A DNA stretch of 64,000 nt from Geobacter sp. Lineage in GTDB: Bacteria > Desulfobacterota > Desulfuromonadia > Geobacterales > DSM-12255. The stretch spans positions 473,505 to 537,504 of the forward strand of contig WKKR01000003.1 of assembly GCA_009684525.1 (NCBI GenBank), written 5' to 3'. Within the stretch, counting starts at the first letter, position 1. Every line of letters starts with the position of its first letter. Shown in pieces: positions 8,810 to 18,823 of this stretch. Position numbers and translations under genes: made by a program. The notes below the pieces were generated by a model. It was not told the DNA's origin and made no database searches. It worked only from the letters and a program-made list of their open reading frames with translations.

Positions 8810-9553
8810 TGATTCAAGGCCATCTTTCTTAATTAAAGCCCTAAGAACAGACTGCTTGATGCTGTCTACTTCGAAAAACTCTTTTACATCTTCCAAGTGT
8901 AAATATTCAATTTGATAGATCATAAATGCTGCTTGACGGTACTTGGTCTTATAAATGTCGATTATTTCTTGACTGCCTCCAAAGGAGGCATAGAGCCGAA
9001 GACACGATGTCATGAGCTCAAGCTGTTCTTGTACGAAAGTGAGGTCATAGCTAATTTTGCCTAAAACCGTAGCCAACTCATCTCTGTAGACCATAGCATC
9101 TGGCCCATCTGGCTCAATTTCCGCTCGTAGCGACACGTCAGAAATAGCCCTTAAGTACAAGAAAACGCTATGCGCTTCTCTATCCGAGGTAGTTTCAAGT
9201 TTGACTTTGGCATCAAACAAGGCAGCGTGCAGTGCGTCTGACACATTCTGAATCATTCCTTGGACTTCATCTTGTTTTTTATGTTGTCTCAGCATTTCGT
9301 TTTGATCTCTTTGAAGGAGAAGTGTGAACGATACGCCAACAAATGCAAAGAAGGCATAAATGGGATTAGTAATACCACCTACAAAATCTCCGAAAGTTCC
9401 CCAATCAGATTGACTTCCTGAGTAACCAAGTCCTAGCTGCTTGTGAAAATGGTCATAGTAAACATAAATAGCGGCTGAAATTGGCAGGGCGCCACCGATT
9501 ATCGCAATGACAAGAAAATATTTGCTGATAAAACCTTTAATCTTTTCCCACAT
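8804..9553 (-). CDS. Membrane protein, putative phage abortive-infection (putAbiC-like) cassette gene
   Basis: 249 residues. Two membrane helices at about 12-32 and 60-82 flank SDWGTFGDFVGGITNPIYA, and the second helix is FFAFVGVSFTLLLQ. This GDF-GG/NP-FAF pattern is characteristic of a family annotated as putative phage abortive infection proteins. The rest is a helical cytoplasmic domain (coiled coil near residues 83-105). The defence role is an inference from family naming. Its stop codon overlaps the core of attC-like site 2. AT-rich relative to flanking core genes. Confidence 0.65.
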   Translation of the reverse strand: MWEKIKGFISKYFLVIAIIGGALPISAAIYVYYDHFHKQLGLGYSGSQSDWGTFGDFVGGITNPIYAFFAFVGVSFTLLLQRDQNEMLRQHKKQDEVQGMIQNVSDALHAALFDAKVKLETTSDREAHSVFLYLRAISDVSLRAEIEPDGPDAMVYRDELATVLGKISYDLTFVQEQLELMTSCLRLYASFGGSQEIIDIYKTKYRQAAFMIYQIEYLHLEDVKEFFEVDSIKQSVLRALIKKDGLESA

Positions 9554-9619
9554 TCAATATTTTCCCTTGAAGTAATTGAAAGCCGGCACGAAGGGTAATT
9601 CTCAGATTTCCATTTACTG

Positions 9620-9678
9620 AATCAACGTGAGAGAGCACAGCGGCGGGATTTATCGCCCGCTGCTGCGCTTTGTTGGGC
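9620..9678. other. attC-like recombination site 3 (59 bp)
   Basis: Bounded by AATCAAC (9620-9626, one deviation from RYYYAAC) and GTTGGGC (9672-9678, perfect). Arms AGCGGCGGG and CCCGCTGCT pair with one wobble around a short loop. The length equals the classic 59-base element. It sits between the stop of the gene at 9731 and the start of the gene at 9553. Confidence 0.65.
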
Positions 9679-9730
9679 TTCCCTTTATCCGCAGAGCCGT
9701 ATGATGCTATGTGCGTCCCTCTCGATCTTC

Positions 9731-10645
9731 CTAACGATTATCGATTTTTTTCCCGATATCGCTTAAATCAATCGTAACGAGGTTTTCCTTTCCACTTGCA
9801 GCACGCTTTAAAGATATGAGCGCACAGATGTCCCATTTAATTTTAGTAAGATCAACTAACTCCAACATGTCTATGCTACCGCCACTCACGAACTCAGTTG
9901 TTTTATTTTCTGGTAGTGATTTAAACTTAACTTGTGACGTCTCTCCTGTGGCGGCAGTGAGTATGGCTTCATATTCAATGATTTTAAAATTTTGATATCT
10001 AAGATCTTCGTCTACTTCAAATAATAGCCATCCACTTAAACTTTCGCCTGGGTTTAACTGTTTTGTTTTAAGGGCAATGTTATCAAAGCCATATTTGTTT
10101 AATCCGTATCTTTGAGCCTTTTTCCAGTCAGTTACAAAATATATTTGATCGGTTAGTGGGCCAATGCTGTACAGGTTGCGCCACTTGCGTACGTTTTTCC
10201 CGCTCGGTTTGTAAATGGGCCTAACGCCTGATCCTACTTTTATTAGATCTACGGTGCCTCCTTCATCATATTCGAACAGAGCCCTTATTTGGTAACTACG
10301 CAATTTAACAGGTATATTGTTGATATTGGTTAGGTCTAAGTGGATTGCATTGCTAATTTCGGCTATGCTTTGTCCGTGAGTTTTTTCGTCATAAGAGTGC
10401 TTGTCGTAAAGTAAAACTAGTGGGCTAGGTATCGAATTTATATTAATAGATCCCGATATGCCTGCTTTGAATTGTGGTTTGCTGATGGATTTTTGTTGCC
10501 AAAATAACGTCAACGCGAGGAGAAATATCACACCAGATGCAAAGAAAATCCAGATGGCGACTTGCTTGTGAGAGGTGTAGAAAACACCGAACAGGGCTAA
10601 TCCGATTCCTCCAATAATTTCCAACCCATGAATGATGCTATCCAT
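9731..10645 (-). CDS. Membrane-anchored protein of unknown function, integron cassette gene
   Basis: 304 residues. Two hydrophobic segments near the N-terminus (GLEIIGGIGLALFGVFYTS and VAIWIFFASGVIFLLALTLFW) anchor a large soluble beta-rich domain of about 230 residues. No family recognised. I chose ATG 10645 because it has CCGAGG 6 bases upstream; the longer frame to 10726 runs into the repeat array. Strongly AT-rich compared with the core genes. First cassette of the array in its transcription direction. Confidence 0.7.
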   Translation of the reverse strand: MDSIIHGLEIIGGIGLALFGVFYTSHKQVAIWIFFASGVIFLLALTLFWQQKSISKPQFKAGISGSININSIPSPLVLLYDKHSYDEKTHGQSIAEISNAIHLDLTNINNIPVKLRSYQIRALFEYDEGGTVDLIKVGSGVRPIYKPSGKNVRKWRNLYSIGPLTDQIYFVTDWKKAQRYGLNKYGFDNIALKTKQLNPGESLSGWLLFEVDEDLRYQNFKIIEYEAILTAATGETSQVKFKSLPENKTTEFVSGGSIDMLELVDLTKIKWDICALISLKRAASGKENLVTIDLSDIGKKIDNR

Positions 10646-10718
10646 TTGAACCTCGGATTCTTTCAGTTCTTGATTTCTTACTTTTCTTGACCAACTACTT
10701 ATTGACCAGTTAGCGCCA

Positions 10719-10863
10719 GTTCCCAATATTGGTAACCGGCTCCTGGTATAAGGAACATATTCCGTATATAGGGAACACGATTTGTTCCTTATACCGGGAA
10801 CTTTGACACCTTTTTGTACTTATCCAAAAGCTACCGATATAGGGCATTTGTTCCCTATATCAG
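10719..10863. repeat. Six copies of a 14-bp motif GTTCCYTATAYCRG in mixed orientation
   Basis: Copies at 10719-10732 (+), 10743-10756 (-), 10763-10776 (-), 10784-10797 (+), 10834-10847 (-, weakest end) and 10850-10863 (+). The last two form a 30-bp near-palindrome; the third and fourth are inverted with a 7-base spacer. The block lies directly upstream of the cassette genes. Likely a multi-site operator or a protein-assembly site. Confidence 0.75.
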
Positions 10864-10866
10864 TAA

Positions 10867-11103
10867 TTAGTAAATCCGAACCTCTCCGTTACCGGGGAGC
10901 TTTGGAGAATCGGCTCCTCCAACTCCGCATTCCCGCCAGGCTTCCAAGTAGTTAAGTTGCACATGAAATTCTAACACTACGTTCCCTCTGATTTTGCCCC
11001 GTTCAAGTAGCAACAACCTCTTCATATCCGGTCCCAGCAATGCGGCAATTGACCCAACTTGCTGAATCTGTGGATTACTACACCACATTTCAGGAAGAGG
11101 CAA
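10867..11103 (-). CDS. Possible hypothetical protein or gene remnant
   Basis: 78 codons if started at TTG 11103; the frame stays open to about 11172 without an ATG. The sequence MPLPEMWCSNPQIQQVGSIA runs into MKRLLLLERGKIRGNVVLEF and looks protein-like, but there is no good ribosome site and I recognise no family. It may be the end of a decayed gene at the border of the island. The 198 bases from here to dtd hold nothing I can identify. Confidence 0.25.
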   Translation of the reverse strand: MPLPEMWCSNPQIQQVGSIAALLGPDMKRLLLLERGKIRGNVVLEFHVQLNYLEAWRECGVGGADSPKLPGNGEVRIY

Positions 11104-11301
11104 CCCGAAAATGTATGTCAGCAGTTTTAACTGTGTAACATGCAGATACCGTGCAGATTGAAGACTGTCATTTCAATGGCTTGTGTCAGTGAGGTATGCG
11201 TGATGAAAAGATATGATTCGCTTGTATAACAGTATGTGGTGGTATTTAATGAGGGGGTGTGGGTTGATGTTGCAGCGGCGGTGAATCGGGTGAATGCTTG
11301 T

Positions 11302-11738
11302 TTAAGGGCTCTCCAGGATGAACGTCACCGGGCCGTCGTTGACGAGATGGACCTGCATGTCGGCCTGGAAGATGCCGGTGGCGACCGGGGTACCGGTCTG
11401 GCGGACCTGCTCGACGAAATATTCGTAGAGCCGCTTCCCCTCGTCGGGGGAGGCGGCGCCGGTGAACGACGGCCGCCTCCCTTTGCTGCACTCCCCCAGC
11501 AGGGTGAATTGGGAGACCGCCAGGAGGCTGCCCCCCACATCGGCCAGGGCGCGGTTCATCTTGCCGGCGTCGTCTTCGAAGATCCGCAGTTCGACGATCT
11601 TTTTGGCGAGCCACGCGGCATCCCGCTCCGTGTCCCCCTGGGCCACGCCGACGAGCACCAGCATGCCGCGGCCGACGGCACCGACGACGGCACCGTCGAC
11701 CTCGACCCTGGCCTCGCTCACCCGCTGGACCACTGCCT

Positions 11739-11742
<4 letters not shown>
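11302..11742 (-). CDS. dtd: D-aminoacyl-tRNA deacylase
   Basis: 146 residues, full family length. Removes D-amino acids (and glycine from tRNA-Ala) mischarged onto tRNA. The start [17 protein letters not shown], the [17 protein letters not shown] motif and the C-terminal [11 protein letters not shown] containing the Gly-cisPro motif are all present. ATG 11742 overlaps the stop of the upstream dienelactone hydrolase gene by four bases (ATGA). Last gene of a four-gene minus-strand operon. Confidence 0.96.
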
Positions 11743-12575
<833 letters not shown>

Positions 12576-12618
12576 GGCATCCTCCTTGGTTTGTGCTGTG
12601 GGCACGAACATGAACGGT

Positions 12619-13137
12619 TCAGGGGAAGAGGCGGTCGAAGGTGTCGCGGTAGAGTTGCGCGGCTGCGTCGCCAAAGGGGGTGAAGATGATGCGCTGCAGC
12701 CTGGGGTCGCGTTCGAGGGCTGCCCGTGCCTCTTCCATGGCGATGGTGCAGGCCTGGTCCATGGGGTAGCCGTAGACCCCGCAGCTGATGGCCGGGAAGG
12801 CGATGGAGACGAGCCCGTTCTCTTGGGCGATCTCGAAGCAGCGGCGGTAGCAGCTCCTGAGCAGCTCCGGTTCCCCCTTGACGCCGCCGTGCCAGACCGG
12901 CCCGACGGTGTGGATGACGTGCCGCGCCGGCAGTCGGTAGCCCTTGGTGATCTTGGCGTCGCCGGTGACGCAACCGCCCAGGGTCGAGCACTCGGCAACC
13001 AGCTCGGGCCCTGCTGCCCGGTGGATGGCGCCGTCGACCCCGCCCCCTCCCAGCAGGGTATTGTTGGCCGCATTGACAATGGCATCGACACTGAGGGTGG
13101 TGATGTCTGCCTGGATGATCTGGATTATTTCTTTCAT
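12619..13137 (-). CDS. Macro-domain protein, O-acetyl-ADP-ribose deacetylase (YmdB-like)
   Basis: 172 residues making a single macro domain. ADP-ribose binding motifs are intact: [20 protein letters not shown] with HRAAG, and [13 protein letters not shown] with the phosphate loop. YmdB-type enzymes remove O-acetyl-ADP-ribose or mono-ADP-ribose. ATG 13137 has AGGAGG upstream. Sits between the U32 peptidase and dienelactone hydrolase genes, all same strand with short gaps. Confidence 0.9.
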   Translation of the reverse strand: MKEIIQIIQADITTLSVDAIVNAANNTLLGGGGVDGAIHRAAGPELVAECSTLGGCVTGDAKITKGYRLPARHVIHTVGPVWHGGVKGEPELLRSCYRRCFEIAQENGLVSIAFPAISCGVYGYPMDQACTIAMEEARAALERDPRLQRIIFTPFGDAAAQLYRDTFDRLFP

Positions 13138-13182
13138 GACGGACCTCCTGCTGTGAAGATGGCGCTACGGCCGCAAACCGGC

Positions 13183-15540
13183 CTAGACCAGCCCGGTGAG
13201 GAAATTGAATGCCGAGGTGCCCGGCAGTTCGCGGCCGGCGGCAAAGGCGTCCAACACCCGCTGCCGGTCAGCCGGGGGGGTCTGGGTCAGGTCGATGACG
13301 AAGGAGGCGCAGCCGAGCGCCTCCAGCCGCTCGCGGAACGCGGTGAAGGAGTAAGGGGTGGTGGGGGTGACCACGGTGAGGCCGTCCTTGACGGTCACCC
13401 GGTAGCCGTCGCCCCGGTCGGACTGGAGCGGGGTGTCTCCTTTGACCCCCTTGATGGCGATCTTGGAGGTGATGGCCGCCACATGGCCGTAGATCATGAT
13501 CCGCCGCTCCGGGGAGAGGTCGGCGGCCAGCAGCTCGGCCAGGTTCTCCGCATCGTCCTCGATGTAGAGGGTGCAGGCGGTTGCTCCCAGCTCTTCCCAG
13601 GCGAGCATGGCCTGGGTGTTGAGGGAGAAGAGCCGGTAGTCGGTGCTGATCTCGGCGTCGATCTCCTCCAGGAGCGGGAAGTGGGAGAGGTTGGTGGCCT
13701 CGAAGCGGCGGAAGCCTGCGCGCGCCAGGGTTGCCAGGGCCTCGCGGTACCAGGGGAGGTCGCGGTCGAAGATGATGAAGGGGAGTCGCCAGGAGACCCG
13801 CTCCTCTTTCCCCTTGAGGCGACGGCTCGCCAAGGGCAGCTCGTGCAGGTTGGCCCGGGAGACCGGCAGGCTGACACCGGCCACGCCGTCGGCATGAATC
13901 AGGGAGATGTCGCGCAGGTGCTCCAGGCGGAGCGTCAGGCGCGTCGGCAGCCGGACCGTCGCGGGCCGCCTCCCCACCAGGGCGGCCTTTGCCTTGCGCA
14001 CCCGCTCGGCGCGGCTCTGTTTCAGCGCCGGAAGCACTGTGTCGGCAAGCTGGGTGTAGCAGTCGCGCCGGATCTCCTTCAGCCGGGCAGGCGGGATCAT
14101 GACCGCCGGGAATGCCGGGGCGCTGAGCGTCCGGAGCGCGAACGGCGTGTCGCCGGTCTTGGCGAACTGGGCGGTCAGCACGGCGGCCATGTCGGCGGTG
14201 CGGGAGGGCTCCAGCCCTTCCAGGGGGAATTCGATCTGCCTGCCGACTCCGCCGCAGTCCGCCTCGATCCGCAGCCGGTCGTCCGCCAGGGAGAGGTGCA
14301 GGTCGCAGGGGATCTTGGCCGGCCCCGCGCCGTCCAGCCGCTTCTGGCAGGCGTTCTCGCTCATGGTGAAGGCGGTTTCCGAGGAGACCTTGAAGATTGC
14401 GTCACCCACCGCGCAGGGGAAGGGGGTGGGGATGGTCACCGTGCTCCCTTCGCCGGCCAGCTTTACCGGCCGGTTTGCCACGAACAACTCCTTGACCGTG
14501 AAGGCCTTGCCGGCCATGTCGGTTTTCGGCTGGATCCTGATCCGGTCGCCGATATGGAGCCGGTCGCGGCTGGTCAGGGTGAGGCGGCCGCCCCTGATGG
14601 CGCTGACCTCGCCGAGGAAGCGGCCGGTCGCCCCCCGCAGCGATGGGGTGGCGATGTCGGTCGGCTGGTGCGAGGCAAGGAACCCCTTGGTGGGGACCCT
14701 GCCGAAGGAGCGCTTCAGAAGCTCCTTGGCCCGGGCAAGGGTGGCCGGCAACTGGGGTTTCGCGGCGTCGAGCACCGACCGGTACGCCTCGACCACGCAG
14801 GCCACGTACTCGGCCGACTTCATCCGCCCCTCGATCTTGAAGGAGGCGACGCCCGCCTCCACCAGGTCCGGGATCAGCTCGATGCTGGAGAAGTCGTTGG
14901 TGGAGAGATAGTAGCCATCCTTCCCCCGGTAGCGGTACTGGCGGCGGCAGGGCTGGGCGCAGCGGCCGCGGTTGCCGCTGTGCCCCCCCAGAAACGACGA
15001 GAAATAGCACTGGCCGGAGAAGGAGAAGCAGAGGGCGCCGTGGATGAAGCACTCGATGCCGATGGGACTGGCAGCGACGATGCTGCGGATCTCGTCCAGG
15101 TGGAGTTCCCTGGCCAGCACGGCCCGCTGGAAGCCGAGGTCGGCCAGCTCCCGGACGCCGGGGGTGTTGTGGATGGTCATCTGGGTGGAGGCGTGGATCT
15201 CCAGGCCGGGAAAGAACTGGCGGGCCAGCCTGGCCACGGCCAGGTCCTGGACGATGACGGCATCGGCTCCCATCGCCTCCAGGGCGGCAAGGGTCTCGAT
15301 CAGCTGGGGAAGTTCCCGCTCCTTGACCAGGGTGTTGATGGTGACGTAGATCCGCCGGCCGTTGGCGTGGGCATAGGCGAGCATCCGCTCCAGTTGCGAA
15401 AGGGTGAAGTTCTTGGCCTTGGCCCTGGCGGAAAAGTCCTTCAGGCCGGCATAGACCGCATCGGCACCCTTTTCCATGGCGGCGAAAAAGGCCTCCAGCG
15501 ATCCGGCCGGCGCGAGCAGTTCGGGTTTTGTCGTTTTCAT
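13183..15540 (-). CDS. Peptidase U32 family protein, RlhA-like (23S rRNA hydroxylation)
   Basis: 785 residues. N-terminal U32 barrel: MKTTKPELLAPAGSLEAFFA, then MEKGADAVYAGLKDFSARA. The conserved cysteine region CFIHGALCFSFSGQC is followed by GRCAQPCRRQYRY, ligands for an iron-sulfur cluster in U32 proteins. The long C-terminal part matches the collagenase-like extension of E. coli RlhA (YdcP), which makes 5-hydroxycytidine at C2501 of 23S rRNA; direct peptidase activity is doubtful for this family. It is longer than RlhA (about 650). First gene of the dtd operon. Confidence 0.85.
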   Translation of the reverse strand: MKTTKPELLAPAGSLEAFFAAMEKGADAVYAGLKDFSARAKAKNFTLSQLERMLAYAHANGRRIYVTINTLVKERELPQLIETLAALEAMGADAVIVQDLAVARLARQFFPGLEIHASTQMTIHNTPGVRELADLGFQRAVLARELHLDEIRSIVAASPIGIECFIHGALCFSFSGQCYFSSFLGGHSGNRGRCAQPCRRQYRYRGKDGYYLSTNDFSSIELIPDLVEAGVASFKIEGRMKSAEYVACVVEAYRSVLDAAKPQLPATLARAKELLKRSFGRVPTKGFLASHQPTDIATPSLRGATGRFLGEVSAIRGGRLTLTSRDRLHIGDRIRIQPKTDMAGKAFTVKELFVANRPVKLAGEGSTVTIPTPFPCAVGDAIFKVSSETAFTMSENACQKRLDGAGPAKIPCDLHLSLADDRLRIEADCGGVGRQIEFPLEGLEPSRTADMAAVLTAQFAKTGDTPFALRTLSAPAFPAVMIPPARLKEIRRDCYTQLADTVLPALKQSRAERVRKAKAALVGRRPATVRLPTRLTLRLEHLRDISLIHADGVAGVSLPVSRANLHELPLASRRLKGKEERVSWRLPFIIFDRDLPWYREALATLARAGFRRFEATNLSHFPLLEEIDAEISTDYRLFSLNTQAMLAWEELGATACTLYIEDDAENLAELLAADLSPERRIMIYGHVAAITSKIAIKGVKGDTPLQSDRGDGYRVTVKDGLTVVTPTTPYSFTAFRERLEALGCASFVIDLTQTPPADRQRVLDAFAAGRELPGTSAFNFLTGLV

Positions 15541-15632
15541 GAAAGCAGCCTAGCGGAATCGGTGCACAACGTCAACCTGAAGGAGCGCTTGCCACTCCTG
15601 GCGTGAATCCGGGAAACAGGGAGGGGAACCGC

Positions 15633-16088
15633 TTATCGGCGCGACTTTTTCTTGGAGGCCCCGGCCAGGGAGAGGATGTCGGTCTGGCCGATGCGCCAGC
15701 GTCCCCTCTCGCGGTAGAGCTTGAAGGTGCGGGTCTTGAACTCGATCTCCGGTCCCCCTTCCAGGCCGACCGTGGCCCGGACTGCAGCCAGGTCGTCGTT
15801 TTCCACGTGCACCGACAGGTTCTGCACCTTCTGCCAGCAGCAGGCAGGCTTCAGTGTCGCCCTTTCCAGTCGCCGGGCAAAATCCTCTTTTGCCAGCTTG
15901 CCGTTTCCCCTGGTCCGCTCGAACAGCTCATCATACTTGCCGGCTCGCCAGAGATCGAGGATCTCCTCGAAGGCGCTCTGGGCGCCGGTGACGATTTCCG
16001 TATCGCTCTGGTAGGGGGAATGGGCCCGGACCGGGATGGCGAACAGCAGCAGGGCGAAGAGAGCCAGCAGATGTCGGAGCATGGTCAT
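15633..16088 (-). CDS. Exported protein of unknown function
   Basis: 151 residues. Signal peptide MTMLRHLLALFALLLFAIPVRA. The mature region has the feel of an NTF2-like fold (FEEILDLWRAGKYDELFE, then a beta-rich half ending FKLYRERGRWRIGQTDIL), with a basic KKKSRR tail and a CC pair. GGAGG precedes ATG 16088. Divergent from the molybdenum hydroxylase operon. Confidence 0.7.
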   Translation of the reverse strand: MTMLRHLLALFALLLFAIPVRAHSPYQSDTEIVTGAQSAFEEILDLWRAGKYDELFERTRGNGKLAKEDFARRLERATLKPACCWQKVQNLSVHVENDDLAAVRATVGLEGGPEIEFKTRTFKLYRERGRWRIGQTDILSLAGASKKKSRR

Positions 16089-16145
16089 GGAAAACCTCCT
16101 TTCCCCATTCTAGCCAAAGAGTGCCGAAGTGCAAGTGGCCGGTTA

Positions 16146-16173
16146 TTGTCAGAAATGTGCTGCATGGTATAGT
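16146..16173 (+). promoter_or_regulatory. Candidate promoter of the molybdenum hydroxylase operon
   Basis: TTGTCA (16146-16151), 16-base spacer, TATAGT (16168-16173), 35 bases before the first start codon, which has its own GGAGG site. Confidence 0.5.
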
Positions 16174-16208
16174 TATGCATTACAGATTCGGCTTGGCAAG
16201 GAGGGATT

Positions 16209-16667
16209 ATGATTACACTTTCGGTCAACGGGAAACGGCATCGGCTCGATGTCCCCCCGGATACGCCGCTCCTCTGGGTGCTCAGGGAAAAACTCGGCCT
16301 CACCGGCACCAAATACAGCTGTGGCGAGGGGCTCTGCGGTGCGTGCACCGTCCATGTGGACGGCAAGGCCCGCCGCTCGTGCATCACCACGGTCGGGTCG
16401 GTGCAGGGAAAGAAGATCGTCACCATCGAGGGGCTTGCCGAGATGCATCCGGTGAAGCAGGCCTGGATTGCCGAAGAGGTTTCCCAGTGCGGCTACTGCC
16501 AACCGGGCCAGATCATGCAGGCAGCGGCGCTTCTGGTCGAACACCCCCATCCCTCGGAACAGGAGATCGACAACGCCATGCAGGGGAATCTCTGCCGTTG
16601 CGGCACCTACCCGCGCATCAAAAAGGCGATCCAGCGCGCTGCCGGCGGAAAGGGGGGAAAACCATGA
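16209..16667 (+). CDS. 2Fe-2S subunit of a molybdenum hydroxylase (IorA-like)
   Basis: 152 residues. Carries two [2Fe-2S] clusters of the xanthine dehydrogenase family: the ferredoxin-type set in [18 protein letters not shown] plus C58, and the alpha-helical set in [10 protein letters not shown] and [11 protein letters not shown]. Passes electrons from the molybdenum site of its partner to an acceptor. The two-subunit layout without an FAD subunit is that of isoquinoline 1-oxidoreductase or nicotinate/aldehyde hydroxylases that reduce cytochromes. The stop overlaps the start of the large subunit (ATGA). Confidence 0.93.
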   Translation: MITLSVNGKRHRLDVPPDTPLLWVLREKLGLTGTKYSCGEGLCGACTVHVDGKARRSCITTVGSVQGKKIVTIEGLAEMHPVKQAWIAEEVSQCGYCQPGQIMQAAALLVEHPHPSEQEIDNAMQGNLCRCGTYPRIKKAIQRAAGGKGGKP

Positions 16668-18802
16668 AGCGAACCATGAGCAGGCGCGAGTTCCTCCAGC
16701 AGACCGCTCTCGGTACCGGGCTGGCCGTGGCGGTCACCATGACTCCCTTCGGCTGCCGCATCCTTTCGGCAGAGGAGGCAACTGCCGGCGAGTTTTCCCC
16801 CAGCATCTGGTTCACCATCATGCCGGACGAGTCGATGACCGTCTACGTTGCCAAGTCGGAGATGGGGCAGGGGGTCGCCACCTCGCTGCCGATGCTGATC
16901 GCCGACGAACTGGATGCCCGGTGGGAGAACATCGCCGTGGTCTTTGCCCCGGCAGCCGATGCCTTCCGCGACCCGGTCTGGGGCACCCAGGCCACGGGGG
17001 GGAGCACCAGCATCCGCCATCTCTTCGAACCGCTCCGGAAGGCGGGTGCGGCGGCGCGGCAGATGCTCGTTGCCGCTGCTGCCGAGAAATGGGGCGTCCC
17101 GGCCGACGACTGCACGGTGAGCGAGGGGATTGTCCGCCACAAGCGGACCCTCAAGGCCTGCTCCTTCGGCCAGCTGGTGCCGCTGGCGGCCAAAAGGAAG
17201 CCGCCCGAGAACCCGCGGCTGAAGTCGCCTGCCGAGTTTCGGCTGATCGGCACCGGGGTTCCCCGTGTCGACGCCAGGGCCAAGGCCGGCGGTTCCTGCA
17301 TCTTCGGCATGGACGTGGTGGTCCCCGGCATGCTGGTGGCCGCGGTGGCGCACCCGCCGCAGTTCGGTGCCACGGTCGCCTCCTATGGCAAGACAGCGCC
17401 CCTGAAGGTGAAGGGGGTGAAGAAGGTGGTGGAGATACCGAGCGGGATTGCCGTCTGCGCCGACGGTTTTGTCGCGGCCCAGGCCGGGGTAGCCGCCCTC
17501 AAGGCAAAGTGGAAGGGGGGGGACGGGGCGCTTTCCACCGATTCGCTACGGCGCCGCTTTACCGCTGCTCTGACCGACAAGGGGCTGGTGGCAAAGGACG
17601 AGGGGGACACCGCTGCCGTGCTCGCCCAGGGGGGGAAGCGGGTGAGCGCCGACTTCACGCTCCCCTTCCTGGCCCACGCCACCATGGAGCCGATGAACTG
17701 CACCGCCCATGTTGCTGCTGACCGGTGCGAGGTCTGGGCGCCGACCCAGAACCAGACCGGCGTGCACCAGTTGGCGGCAAAGATCAGCGGCCTCCCGCCG
17801 GAGCGGGTGAAGGTGAATACCACCTACCTGGGTGGCGGCTTTGGCCGGCGGTTCGAGCTCGACGTAGTGGAGGAGGCGCTCCGGATTTCCAAAGCGGTCG
17901 GCACACCGGTCAAGGTGATCTGGACCAGGGAGGACGACCTGCGCCACGATTTCTACCGGCCCATGAACGTTTCCCGGGTGGAGGCGGCCCTGGACGGGGC
18001 AGGGAAGCTTGCTGCCTGGCAGCATACCATCGTCTGCCCCTCCATCTTTGCCAGAGTCTTTCCCGATACCATGAAGGGAGGGATCGACCAGGCAGCGGTG
18101 GAAGGTCTGGCCAACCTGGACTACCGGGTGCCGAACCTGCGGGTTACCTATGTGCGGCTGGATACGCCGGTGCCGGTCGGGTTCTGGCGCTCGGTGGGAA
18201 GCTCCCACAATGCCTTTGTGGTCGAATCGATGATGGACGAGCTGGCGCTGGCTGCCGGCGCCGATCCGGTGGAGTTCCGCCTGGCCGCTCTGGAGCACGA
18301 GCCCCACGCCTACGCGGTGGTCAAGACCGCCGCCATGAAGGCCGGCTGGGGAAAGAAGCTCCCTGACGGCCATGGCCGGGGCTTTGCGTTCCATCGCTCC
18401 TTCGACACCAGCGTGGCCCAGGTCGCCGAGGTCTCGGTCGACCGGAAGAGCGGCGCCATTACCGTGCATCGCGTGGTCTGCGCCGTCGACTGCGGCCCCG
18501 TGGTCAATCCGGATACGGTCAGGGCGCAGATGGAGGGGGCGATCTGCTTCGGCCTCTCCGCGGCCCTCAATGAACGGGTTGCCATTGCCGCCGGCGGGGC
18601 GACCATCGAGAATTTCCACAACTACCCCATCCTGCGTATGACAGAGGCCCCGAGCGTCGAGGTGATCCTGGTGAAGGGGCAGGAGAAGCCGGGGGGGATC
18701 GGCGAACCGGGCGTCCCGCCGATTGCGCCGGCCGTGGCCAATGCGGTCTTTGCCGCCGTTGGCGTCCGGCTCCGGGAGCTGCCGCTGGCGCTGAAACGAT
18801 GA
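16664..18802 (+). CDS. Molybdenum-binding subunit of a periplasmic aldehyde/N-heterocycle oxidoreductase (IorB-like)
   Basis: 712 residues. Begins with a twin-arginine signal ([19 protein letters not shown]), so the complex is probably folded with its cofactor and exported with the 2Fe-2S subunit. Family landmarks include [36 protein letters not shown] and the C-terminal [17 protein letters not shown] holding the catalytic glutamate. Substrate unknown: aldehydes, isoquinoline-type heterocycles or similar. Followed by XdhC and MobA-like genes that supply and modify the cofactor. Confidence 0.9.
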   Translation: MKRTMSRREFLQQTALGTGLAVAVTMTPFGCRILSAEEATAGEFSPSIWFTIMPDESMTVYVAKSEMGQGVATSLPMLIADELDARWENIAVVFAPAADAFRDPVWGTQATGGSTSIRHLFEPLRKAGAAARQMLVAAAAEKWGVPADDCTVSEGIVRHKRTLKACSFGQLVPLAAKRKPPENPRLKSPAEFRLIGTGVPRVDARAKAGGSCIFGMDVVVPGMLVAAVAHPPQFGATVASYGKTAPLKVKGVKKVVEIPSGIAVCADGFVAAQAGVAALKAKWKGGDGALSTDSLRRRFTAALTDKGLVAKDEGDTAAVLAQGGKRVSADFTLPFLAHATMEPMNCTAHVAADRCEVWAPTQNQTGVHQLAAKISGLPPERVKVNTTYLGGGFGRRFELDVVEEALRISKAVGTPVKVIWTREDDLRHDFYRPMNVSRVEAALDGAGKLAAWQHTIVCPSIFARVFPDTMKGGIDQAAVEGLANLDYRVPNLRVTYVRLDTPVPVGFWRSVGSSHNAFVVESMMDELALAAGADPVEFRLAALEHEPHAYAVVKTAAMKAGWGKKLPDGHGRGFAFHRSFDTSVAQVAEVSVDRKSGAITVHRVVCAVDCGPVVNPDTVRAQMEGAICFGLSAALNERVAIAAGGATIENFHNYPILRMTEAPSVEVILVKGQEKPGGIGEPGVPPIAPAVANAVFAAVGVRLRELPLALKR

Positions 18803-18823
18803 GTGCATGACAGGAGAGGGATG

